Shown here piece by piece: positions 11,005 through 20,580 of a stretch of 64,000 bases of DNA (its first letter is position 1; each line of letters begins with the position of its first letter). The DNA lies in contig JAPTYO010000020.1 in assembly GCA_036873135.1 (NCBI GenBank), positions 7,370,081 to 7,434,080 of the forward strand, in the 5' to 3' direction. The notes beneath the pieces are model-generated. The model ran no database searches. It was not told where the DNA came from and saw only the letters and a program-made list of their open reading frames with translations. The translations under genes were made by a program, and so were the position numbers. The DNA comes from Clarkia xantiana subsp. parviflora (Eukaryota; Streptophyta; Magnoliopsida; Myrtales; Onagraceae).

Positions 11005-11753
11005 TATACAAGAGTAATGCTCAATGTACACGAATACTAAGCAGAATAAAATATTATATTAACAAAAACCTTAGCAATTAACTTGTGCTTTATATATAGG
11101 GTCAATAACTTATGAAATGTCTGAATAATGACATATGTTAACCGTTGAGGTCTAAAGTTTAAAATGTTATTATAAGAGGTCTGAAGTTTCAGTTTTGTTG
11201 ATATAAGAGGTCTCCGTCAATTTTTGCTGTTAAATGTGACGGAATTTGGTCACGTGCTTAGCATGTGACCCAATAAAATAAATAAATCCCAATACTACCC
11301 CTGGTGAATAAAAAAATACATCATCTCTTCTTCTCCTCGAATTTTCCCCTTCATCGACTCACTCTCTGATTCGATCTTCTGAGCCTCTGCCCCTCCACCA
11401 TGCTACGCTTATCACCTCCTTAACTTCAACAGTCTCATCAAAATCCTTCATTGGGGCCCGAGACAGGCACACATTGCTTTCCTCAGTTACCCAACTCGTT
11501 CAATCTCGAAGAACTTCGTCGTACGATTCAATCGCGATCCCGTTTGCGCCGCAATTCATCTCCCGATGACAAAAAATAGAAAATTGTTTATTCAATTCAT
11601 TACATGCTTCTCATGACTCTGATATGAAGATTGTGGGAGTGAACAAATTTCGTTCTTCGTAACTTAGATTCTTGTGTTGAATGATCTAATTTAACTTTAC
11701 TGATGAATGTAAAATGCCATTTGGTATCTGTTGATTGCACATTTTTGCCCTAG
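11005..11753 (+). other. Region between E1 and the ITN1-like remnant, possible 5' leader or intron
   Basis: No coding frame is supported. A pyrimidine-rich stretch at 11310-11400 and a possible splice acceptor TTTTTGCCCTAG at 11743-11754 directly precede a segment resembling the start of ITN1-type proteins. The region may therefore be the 5' UTR and first intron of the disrupted host gene. Confidence 0.35.
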
Positions 11754-11945
11754 AAGAAGGGAAGCATGATGTGGAGAAGGGATAGGGGCCTAGGGCAGTG
11801 GAAAATGTTTTGGCCCAAAGCTAAACCTAAAACCTCTCACACTCCTTGACCGTACAGCTGCTATAGTAACAGCATCGCCAACATCATCTGCAACTCCAAC
11901 CCCGAGCTTCGTCCTATCAAATTCAAGCAATTCCTTGGTTGTATC

Positions 11946-12219
11946 TGATACGAACCCAATTGATAGAATAGAAGGTAGATACATTAGGATCAGAGAATGG
12001 GAGATTCAAGAAGATTAGATCATAAATGTAAAAATAGAGAGAGCTAAGCTCCTCAACATTCATTCATATTTTCCATACTTGTTCTATTCACCCACCCATA
12101 ACATATATATATATAAACAACTAACCCTTAATTACCCTTTCACCCACAAACTATCACATTCTACTACTTTCCCCCCATTATTATAATATTAAGACCCACA
12201 CTATATCTAACCCATATCA
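11946..12219 (-). repeat. LTR 1 of the array (3'-most on minus)
   Basis: Plus-strand ends are TGATACGAACCC and ACCCATATCA. On minus the preceding tract TTAAGGGGTGGGC is the polypurine tract. The LTR contains a (TA)n run near 12102. Confidence 0.88.
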
Positions 12220-12230
12220 TAGCCCACCCC

Positions 12231-13121
12231 TTAAAAACACATTGTCCTCAAGGTGTGTCTAGGACCATTAAACCCGTCATAGTCTTGGACCGTTGAAGCC
12301 ATCATAATCTCGGACAAGTGACCATATGAAGGTACCTTAGAATTTCCGGGACCGTTGAATCCATCATAATCCTGAATCATTGCTCTCCCCAAGAATACAT
12401 GTTCACATTTGAGTACAATCTTCAAATGTCTTTGAGTTATCGAATTAGGAAACAACTCATTGTTGCAAGTGAAAAGCAAACCCATGAGCATACGGCGTTG
12501 TTGAGCTTCGATTGTGGAGTAAAGTGTAGCTATCCAAAATGGATCATAATTGAGCAAGTTTTGTGGTCCCGAAATAAAATCAACCAATTCAAGATCAAAG
12601 GTGCCTTTCTCAGAAGGTGTTATAATGTTGCTCAAGCCAAACTCCTTAGCATCCTCTACAACAAAGTTAATGTTCTCTGACTGTTGATCTTCTTCTTTCT
12701 TTTCATCTTCGACATCAACATCTTGGTGGCCTTGGCTCATAGGAAAAACAACTTCAACATCTGTATGTAATTCTTTCACATTGGCAAGCAATTCATCCTT
12801 GGGTTCTTCATTAGCTTCCATTATACGATAAAAATACTTGATATCAAATACACCATAATCCCCATATTCATCATCCAATCTTTGCCCATGTAAATCCCAC
12901 TTTGCAAAAATAGCACCACAAAGAGATTCAAATTGAACAAGAAATCTAAAGTATGATTCTGCGGATATTCCAATTCGTTGAACCACTCCAAACCGTGAGA
13001 GTATTTCGTATAGAAATTCATCTGAAATGGGCATGAGAGCATCAGTGATTTGAACAAGAAGAATAGGACTTGAATCCCTCACTTTTTCTTGATCAATCCA
13101 ATCTTCAGAAAACACATACAT
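12231..13121 (-). CDS. RRM-like (PTB-type) protein carried by the LTR array, unit 1
   Basis: An open frame of 296 codons between primer-binding site and polypurine tract. Residues 19-97 fit an RRM fold of the polypyrimidine-tract-binding type: strand SPILLVQIT, helix SDEFLYEILSRFG, strands VVQRIGIS and FRFLVQF, helix GAIFAKWDLHGQRL and a last strand FDIKYF. An acidic linker follows (VEDEKKEEDQQSE). A C-terminal half has GLSNIITPSEKGTFDLEL, PFWIATLYSTIEAQQRR and LFTCNNELFPN, then repeated DYDGFNGP motifs. I recognise only the RRM-like part. It could be a captured host gene fragment or a coding region proper to the family. The frame is intact here and broken in units 2 and 3. RNA binding is an inference. 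Confidence 0.7.
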   Translation of the reverse strand: MYVFSEDWIDQEKVRDSSPILLVQITDALMPISDEFLYEILSRFGVVQRIGISAESYFRFLVQFESLCGAIFAKWDLHGQRLDDEYGDYGVFDIKYFYRIMEANEEPKDELLANVKELHTDVEVVFPMSQGHQDVDVEDEKKEEDQQSENINFVVEDAKEFGLSNIITPSEKGTFDLELVDFISGPQNLLNYDPFWIATLYSTIEAQQRRMLMGLLFTCNNELFPNSITQRHLKIVLKCEHVFLGRAMIQDYDGFNGPGNSKVPSYGHLSEIMMASTVQDYDGFNGPRHTLRTMCF

Positions 13122-13438
13122 TGTTGAACTTCAATTCAATAGATTCCAGTATTGCTCAAATACATCTCTTAGGCATTTTATCGAACACCTTAGGGGCGCT
13201 AATTTTACACTTCAGAAATTACACAAGAAACACAGAAATTGCACTAGCAAACAACCCCAATCGCAGCAGAAACAGTATAGCTGCATCAGTATAGAGCAGA
13301 GATGCAGCAATTACCTCTAGCGGAATAAGTGGTGGTAGGAACGAGTGAAATCAGCGAGATGGGTGGTGGTCGGAGTTGAAAATGGTCGAAATCGTATAAA
13401 GATTACCACAACCGAGGATAGATCGACTCTGATACCAA

Positions 13439-13710
13439 TGATACAAACCCAATCGATAGAATAGAAGGTGGATATATTAGGATCGGAGAATGGGAGATTC
13501 AAGAAGATTAGATCATAGATGTAGAGATAGAGAGAGCTAAGCTCCTCAACATTCATTCATATTTTCCATACTTGTTCTCTTCACCCACCCATAACATATA
13601 TATAAACTACTAACCCGAAATTACCCTTTCACCCACAAACTATCACATTCTACTACTTTCCCCCATTTTTTATAATATTAAGACCCATATACTATATCTA
13701 ACCCATATCA
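13439..13710 (-). repeat. LTR 2 of the array
   Basis: Bounded by TGATACAAACCC and ACCCATATCA on the plus strand, and shared between units 1 and 2. On its left is the primer-binding site of unit 1 (CTCTGATACCAA on plus); on its right is the polypurine tract of unit 2. Confidence 0.88.
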
Positions 13711-13721
13711 TAGCCCACCCC

Positions 13722-14651
13722 TTAAAGACACCTTGTCCTCAAGGTGTGTCCAGGACCATTAAACCCGTCATAGTCCCGAAGAAGAGCCAAAACCAAATCA
13801 GATGCAACGTAAAAGAATCCCAGGCCGTTGAAGCCATCATAATTTCGGACAAGTGACCATATGAAGGTGAATGCTACCTGAGAATCTCCGGTACCGTTGA
13901 ATCCATCATAATCCCGAATCATTGCTCTCCCCAAGAATACATGTTCACATTTGAGTACAATCTTCAAATGCCTTTGAGCTATCGAATTAGGAAACAACTC
14001 ATTGTTGCAAGTGAAAAGCAAACCCATGAGAATACGGCGTTGTCGAGCTTCGATTGTGGAGTCAAGTGTGGCCATCCAAAATGGCAAGTTTCGTGGTCCC
14101 GAAATAAAATCAACCAATTCAGGATCAAATGTGCCTTTCTCAGAAGGTGTTATAATGTTGCTCAAGCCAAACTCCTTAGCATCCTCTCCAACAAAGTTAA
14201 TCTTCTCTGACAGTTGATCTTCTTCTTTCTTTTAATCTTCGACATCAGCATCTTGGTGGCCTTGTCTCATAGGAAAGACAACTTCAACATCTGTATGTAA
14301 TTCTTCCACACTGGCAAGAAATTGAGCCTTAGTTTCTTCATTAGCTTCCATTATACGATGAAAATACTTGATATCAAATACACCATAATCCTCATATTCA
14401 TCATCCAATCTTTGCCCATGTAAATCCCACTTTGAAAAAATAGCAGCACAAAGAGATTCAAATTGAACAAGAAATCTGAAGTATAATTCCGCGGAAATTC
14501 CAATTCGTTGAACCACTCCAAATCATGAGAATATTTCATATAGAAATTCATCTGAAATTGGCATGGGAGCATCATTGATTTGAACAAGAAGAATAGGACT
14601 TGAATCCCTCACTTTATCTTGATCAATCCAATCTTCAGAAAACACATACAT
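13722..14651 (-). pseudogene. RRM-like ORF of array unit 2, broken
   Basis: The same product as at 12231-13121, starting at the equivalent ATG (14651). The RRM-like half is out of frame in part, and a stop falls in the acidic linker (TTTTAATCTTCG near 14230 on plus). The C-terminal half (13722-14165) is open and has three DYDGFNG-type motifs separated by about 22 residues, one more than unit 1. Confidence 0.8.
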
Positions 14652-14968
14652 TGTTGAACTTCAATTCAATAGATTCCAATATTGCTCAAATATATCTCTT
14701 AGGCATTTTATCGAACACCTTGGGGGCGTTGATTTTACACTTCAGAAATTACACTAGAAACACATAAATTGCACCAGCAAACAACCCCAATCGCAGCAGA
14801 AAGAGTATAGCAGCAGGATTATAGAGCAGAGATGCAGCAATTACCTCTAGCGGAATAAGTGATGGTCGGAACGAGTGCAATCAGCGAGATTGGTGGTGGT
14901 CGGAGTTGAAAATGGTCGGAATCGTACAAAGATTACCACAATCGAGGATAGATCGGCTCTGATACCAA

Positions 14969-15240
14969 TGATACGAACCCAATCGATAGAATAGAAGGTG
15001 GATAGATTAGGATCGGAGAATGGGAGATTCAAGAAGATTAGATCATAGATGTAGAGATAGAGAGAGCTAAGCTCCTCAACATTCATTCATATTTTCCATA
15101 CTTGTTCTCTTCACCCACCCATAACATATATATAAACTACTAACCCTAAATTACCCTTTCACCCACAAACTATCACATTCTACTACTTTCCCCCAATTAT
15201 TATAATACTAAGACCCATATACTATATCTAACCCATATCA
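14969..15240 (-). repeat. LTR 3 of the array
   Basis: Bounded by TGATACGAACCC and ACCCATATCA on plus, 272 bp, shared between units 2 and 3. Confidence 0.88.
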
Positions 15241-15249
15241 TATCCCACC

Positions 15250-16192
15250 CCTTGAAGACACCTTGTCCTCAAGGTGTGTCCAGGACCATTAAATCTGCCG
15301 TAGTCCCGAAGAAGAGCCAAAACCAAATCAGATGCAACATAAAAGAATCCCAGGCCGTTGAAGCCGTCATAATCTCAGAAAAGTGACCATATGAAGGTGA
15401 ATGCTACCTGAGAATCTCCGGTACCGTTGAATCCATCATAATCCCGAATCATTGCTCTCCCCAAGAATACATGTTCACATTTGAGTACAATCTTCAAATG
15501 CCTTTGTGTTATCGAATTAGGAAACAACTCATTGTTGCAAGTGAAAAGCAAACCCATGAGCATACGGCGTTGTCGAGCTTCGATTGTGGAGTCAAGTGTG
15601 GCCATCCAAAATGGATCATAACTGAGCAAGTTTCGTGGTCCCGAAATAAAATCAACCAATTCAAGATCAAAGGTGCCTTTCTCAGAAGGTGTTATAATGT
15701 TGCTTAAACCAAACTCCTTAGCATCCTCTCCAACAAAGTTAATCTTCTCTGACAGTTGATCTTCTTCTTTCTTTTCATCTTCGACATCAGCATCTTGGTG
15801 GCCTTGGCTCATAGGAAAGGCAACTTCAACATATGTATGTAATTATTCCACATTGGCAAAAATTGAGCCTTGGTTTCTTCATTAGCTTCCATAATACGAT
15901 GAAATTACTTGATATCAAATACACCATAATCCTCATATTCATCATCCAATCTTTGCCCATGTAAATCCCAATTTGCGAAAATAGCAGCACAAAGATATTC
16001 AAATTGAACAAGAAATCTGAAGTATGATTCTGCGGAAATTCCAGTTCGTTGAACCACTCCAAATCATGAGAATATTTCATATAGAAATTCATCTGAAATG
16101 GGTATGGGAGCATCATTGATTTGAACAAGAAGAATAGGACTTGAATCCCTCACTTTATCTTGATCAATCCAATCTTCAGAAAGCACATACAT
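15250..16192 (-). pseudogene. RRM-like ORF of array unit 3, broken
   Basis: The third copy, equivalent ATG at 16192. The RRM-like part is split by small indels near 15840-15910 (for example a lost base in the GTAATTATTCC and GAAATTACTTG stretches). The acidic linker and C-terminal half are open at 15375-15812. Its C-terminus stops earlier than in unit 2. Confidence 0.8.
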
Positions 16193-16509
16193 TGTTGAAC
16201 TTCAATTCAATAGATTCCAATATTGCTCAAATATATCTCTTACGAATTTTATCGAACACCTTGGGGGCGCTGATTTCACACTTAAGAAAATACACTAGAA
16301 ACACGTAAATTGCACCAACAAACAACCCCAATCGCAGTAGAAACAGTATAGCAGCAGCAGTATAGAGCAGAGATGCAGCAATTACCTCTCGCGGAATAAG
16401 TGGTGGTCGAAACGAGTGGAATCGGCGAGATAGGTGGTGGTCGGAGTTGAAAATGGCCGAAATCGTACAAAGATTACCACAACCGAGGATAGATCGGCTC
16501 TGATACCAA

Positions 16510-16723
16510 TGATACGAAACCAATCGATAGAATAGAAGGTGGATAGATTAGGATCGGAGAATGGGAGATTTAAGAAGATTAGATCATAGATGTAGAGATA
16601 GAGAGACGTAAGCTCCTCAACAACTAACCCTTAATTACCCCTTCACCCACAAACTATCACATTCTACTTTTTTCCCTCATTATTATAATATTAAGACCCA
16701 TATACTATATCTAACCCATATCC
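16510..16723 (-). repeat. LTR 4 of the array (5'-most on minus), internally deleted
   Basis: Starts TGATACGAAACC and ends CATATCC, with the terminal A changed to C. About 55 bp are missing at 16620, where CTCCTCAACA joins directly to ACTAACCC. It is followed by the target duplication GTATC. Confidence 0.82.
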
Positions 16724-16956
16724 GTATCGAATTCTGGTAAAGCTCTGGTTTTGTCGAATTCATGGAAGAGAATCAATCAATTGGGGAAGACCAAGTATGT
16801 AAAGCAGGTGACGGGTTGCCACAATGACACCGAGCTGCACTTGGCAGCCCAGAGAGGTGACATGGCAGCTGTCAAACAGATATTGGGTGAAATGGATGCT
16901 CAAATGACATGGTTGTTCAGTGGGGAGAAATTTGAGAGGTGGTAGAGATAAGGTCT

Positions 16957-17391
16957 TTAAGACCGGTCCAGGTCCAGGACCGGTCCAGGATCGAACATAT
17001 AAGGACCCGTCCATTTCAGGGCCGAGTCCATTGGACTTGTCTTATCGGTCCTTATCGGTCCTGGACTTATTTCGGTATGGGACCGTTATGGTCCATGGAG
17101 TCTATGACCTAACCGAACAATGTTTATATATTAAAAAAAAAATCTCACGGAGGACAAGATAGTCGCGACTAAGATGAAAGAATAGGGTTTTTGTGAGAAG
17201 TGAAGTAGAGAACGCGACTGAGATCGTCACCGACCACACGACCATCGCAGCTCGGAATCAGCACCACCACAGCTCGGAATCGGCAATACCCATCATCACC
17301 GACCACTGCAGCTCGGAATCGGCAATACCCATCATCACTAACCACCGCAGCTAGGTTCCAAGACCAACCGAACACCCACCGATGTAATGGC
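16957..17391. other. Repetitive junk between the ITN1-like remnant and the copia LTR
   Basis: From 16957 to about 17105 the sequence is built from GGTCCAGGACCGG and TTATCGGTCC blocks, similar in style to the CCGG-rich hAT-type elements of the window, but I could not find matching ends. At 17262-17345 a 39-bp unit with CAGCTCGGAATCGGCAATAC occurs twice, with a third partial copy before it. Confidence 0.45.
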
Positions 17392-17994
17392 TGTTAGATT
17401 ACAGGGAGTAATCACTACGGATACTTAAAATATGGTATGTGATAGTAATATCAATTAAGCAGCGGAAGTTTCACACATACCTTTAAGATGATCCGTAGAC
17501 CCAAGATCTTCTCTGGAGGGAGTTCACGATCCTCCGGTCGGGACCCGCATAGGATCTTGTTAGAGAAGCCCTACGTGGTGCAAGCTCCACAGCAAAGCCT
17601 CTGATCGATTCTTGGCACGGGGACAGATCTCTAGAGAGTTTGCTCGAAAGAAATTTGGCACACCCTTGGTGAGTGATATGTTCGGCCGAAACACCTTGGT
17701 GTGGGAGGAGGGTTTTTCTGTCTAAAACACTCCTGTGAGGGAATTGTGATTAACCCTAAAATTTCCCTAACACCTCTTATTTATAGGAGGAGTAAAGTGA
17801 AAAAAAGTCCACTTTACCTCCACTAAACATTTCGGCCGGCCTATGTAATTGGGGAGGCCCAATTTTAGGTCTCCCATGTCAATTGGGATTTGGGTCTAGC
17901 CCTATTACCTTAATGTGACATTTACCCAAGTTCATTAGGTAAACTATACATATTATGGGCTACCAATTACGGCGCCCATCACCATATGCTTACA
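17392..17994 (-). repeat. 3' LTR of the copia element
   Basis: Plus-strand ends are TGTTAGATTACAGGG and ATATGCTTACA. On minus a TATA-type box (CCTATAAATAAGAGG) lies near 17775-17790. The polypurine tract on minus (CAAGTGGGAGG) adjoins at 17995-18005. Confidence 0.85.
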
Positions 17995-18005
17995 CCTCCC
18001 ACTTG

Positions 18006-19155
18006 CCGGAATAGGAGGGTGCCTGTTAATGTATTGTTGTCCAAATCCGCATCAACATTTCTCCCTTTTGATCTGCTCCATGCTTCCGAATAGTTCATAC
18101 GAGGTTTGCCGTGCGACCGGCGGATACGACGGGCATCGTGCTACTCATCTGCTAGGAGTATTGTAGCGCCCGCGGAACGTTGATTCCATTTTCTCTAATC
18201 AACCTGTTATAAACAACATTTATATATTGTACCCCGTTGTATCCTAGGTCAAGTGATAATTCTCCATTTTCCTAGTTTCCACATAAGAACACTTCTCCAA
18301 GGCATCCGTACAAGTATTCACAGCCTTCAACTAATATCCGACTGGTGGCCACCTAGTGAATACAAGAATCGGTGAATTACAGGTGTACTTGACCATCCCC
18401 ATCGCTCATACCCTTAGTCAAACACAACCGGTTTCCAAGATGTGGTCACTGGGCCTTTTTGTTCAGCACTACGCGCGTACGCCGGGAAGTGAGCATTGAG
18501 CCTGACCTTAGGTATGAGTTATGAGACCGTGAGGATACTTCGCGTGCCTCTTCATAAGACTCCTGAGATCAATCACATGCTCGAGGTGAAGAAGTTTACG
18601 CCCGCCAGAATCACGAGCATTCCTTCCTAGCACAACCGAGTTGTGACCCCGTGGTCGGACGTGGCACGCGTAGTATGAAGCACACGTTGATAGCATACCT
18701 GAACATTTTGGGTTGACAGGAAAGGGATATGTCAATCATGCTATCACGGATTCTCATCTGGCCCAGAATGTGGTTAAATGACGAACGAAGTTCATCAAGG
18801 CGATATGCGAAACGAAGATCACGTCGAGTTACTTCGAAACAAAGATAATCGTCTCGCTTAATCAGGTTTATCCCCCTGACTCTTAGCCGGTCTTGTTTGG
18901 TAGAGGCCTCCCTCCTCCACAAGACGACCGTACCTGTGTGACTAGGTAAGGCCCACATTCGACATAGTTTGGCAAAGGATTGCGTCCTCCTACGACTTAG
19001 TTTATAGATCGTAAATCTGATGTAATCAAAACATTATGACGTTGATTGATCATAAACTCGGTTGCAATTCTTTCGCTTACAAAATGTAACTTTCTAATAT
19101 CAAAATGTTATCACAGATACATGCCATTTCTAGGCCCTACGCAATCCAAGCAGTT
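18006..19155 (-). other. 3' untranslated part of the copia element
   Basis: Between the polypurine tract and the pol stop. The open frames on minus at 18508-18958 show no retrotransposon motif or other recognisable domain. I see no feature to annotate. Confidence 0.45.
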
Positions 19156-20580
19156 TTACATGCTTTTCAATATCTCTCTGCGTAGTGGCTTAGTTAATGT
19201 GTCCGCAATCATATTATCAGTGGACAACTATTCCATAGTGATTATACTGTCTTCTACCATAGATTTAGCATAAAAATATTTCACATTAATGTGTTTGGTC
19301 CTACTATGGTACTTCGGATTCTTAACTACCGCAATGGCTGCCTAACTGTTAGAGAACACCTTCACAGGTTTACTCTCGACGTCACCATTAAGCAGCGCAG
19401 TAAGAAGCCTTTTCAGCCAGACTGCTTCCTGTGCATTCTTAGAGAGAGCTACGAATTCTGATTTCATCGTTGACAGCGTGACACAGGTTTGCTTCTTGCT
19501 CGTCCATGAAATGGCTGCTTTAGCAAGGAGGAACACTCCCCCTGTGGTGGACTTACGATCATCGGGATCGCCACCATGGTCGGCGTCACTGTAACCGGTC
19601 AATTCTAACTTCCCGCCCTCATAGCACAGAGCATAGTCGGTTGTACCTTTCAGATAACGAATTATTCGTTTTATAGCCTTTAAATGTTGATAGCCAGGAT
19701 CTGATTGGAAACTTGCTACTAGGCCCACGATATAACAGATATCCGGATGGGTGTATTGTATGGCGTATATCAAACTACCAACCATGCTTAAATATTCTGC
19801 AGACTTCATCTGTTCGCGTTCTACCAGGTTCTTGGGGTCGTCACGTTTTGACAGTGCGCACCCAAATACCACCGGCGTATCCACGGGTTTGGCATCCTGT
19901 AATTTGAACCTTTTCAATAGCTTGTTGATATAGGCTTCTTGAGACAGACACAATTTCTGAGTAGCCCGATCTCTAGCAATTTTAATGCCTAAGATATACG
20001 TGGCCTCTCCCATGTCTTTCATGTTAAATACAGATGTTAACCAGGACTTTGACTTATTCATGAAACTCATGTCGTTTGCAGCAATGAGTATGTCGTCCAT
20101 GTATAAGGTTAATATGACATACTTGGACCCGGAGGTCTTATAATACACAGACGGATCCTCGTGAATATTCACAAATCCGTTTCCTACTATTTCCTCGTGG
20201 AGTCTGCGGTACCTTGTCGAGGTGACTGTTTAAGACCGTAGATGGACCTTTGGAGTTTACAAAATTTACGTTCGTTACCAATAGTAATGAAACCCTCTGG
20301 TTGCTCCATGTAGATCTCTTCCACCAGGTTTTCGTGGAGGAGTGCATTCTTAACATCCATTTGGTGCAGCTCGAGATCGAGACTTGCGACTAGGACCATT
20401 AATGTCCCTAACCGTGGTTTTACGCACAGTCAGTGAGTTTCTCTTATCAAAGTCCACTCCGTGAATCGGGTAAGTCCTTTCGCAATAAATCGGGTTGTTC
20501 GACCTTTTCCATCAGTGGTGAGCCGTACTCCAGGGTTCACCTTATCCTTGCGCCCCTGTTGTTAGCAGGTAAATCAACTG
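19156..20580 (-). pseudogene. Copia reverse transcriptase C-terminal part and RNase H
   Basis: Read on minus, the order is a frameshifted RT segment (FIAKGLTRFTEWTLI-like near 20500), [20 protein letters not shown] at 20340-20399, [16 protein letters not shown], then after a frameshift near 20180 the RT catalytic motif YMDDILIAAND at about 20080-20110, YILGIKIARDRATQKLCLSQ, and RNase H with GYSDADHGGDPDDRKSTTGG, SWTSKKQTCVTLSTMKSEF. The frame continues past TAG stops with HINVKYFY and IADTLTKPL to TAA at 19156-19158. These are the hallmark motifs of Ty1/copia pol. Integrase and gag upstream cannot be recognised with confidence. Confidence 0.9.

Larger units (their letters stand above)
11946..16723 (-). 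mobile_element. Tandem LTR array: four LTRs and three internal regions with RRM-like ORFs
   Basis: On minus, the LTR reads TGATATGGGTTAG...GGGTTCGTATCA and is about 272 bp. Copies lie at 11946-12219, 13439-13710, 14969-15240 and 16510-16723. Each internal region begins with a TTGGTATCAGAGCC-like primer-binding site (copia-style, complementary to initiator Met tRNA) and ends with a TTAAGGGGTGGGC tract before the next LTR. The whole chain is flanked by one perfect GTATC duplication (11941-11945 and 16724-16728), so it inserted as one unit or grew after insertion by recombination between LTRs. Units 2 and 3 share about 50 bp (13779-13830 and 15300-15355) absent from unit 1, so they are the closer pair. 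No gag, protease or pol is visible, so the element is non-autonomous. Each internal region carries an ORF described separately. Confidence 0.88.
11755..16962 (+). pseudogene. ITN1-like ankyrin-repeat gene remnant split by a retrotransposon array
   Basis: Two host-derived pieces flank the array at 11946-16723. The left piece (about 11755-11945) encodes a GKHDVEKG-like start and then, after lost frame, ATASP-type low-complexity sequence ending PTPSFVLSNSSNSLVV. The right piece (16724-16962) continues in the same frame with VSNSGKALVLSNSWKRINQ, then KYVKQVTGCHNDTELHLAAQ and RGDMAAVKQILGEMDAQM. That is the conserved N-terminal region and first ankyrin repeat of ITN1-type membrane proteins, which act in salt and ABA responses. 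The shared GTATC at both edges is the insertion's target duplication, so the array sits inside a coding exon. After GEKFE an indel shifts frame (EVVEIRS is in another frame), and the rest of the gene is gone, replaced by repetitive sequence from about 16960. Confidence 0.85.

Noticed and set aside
18508..18958. Minus-strand frames of 75 and 115 codons in the copia 3' region
   Set aside because: No copia or other domain is visible, and they lie downstream of the pol stop in a presumed untranslated region.
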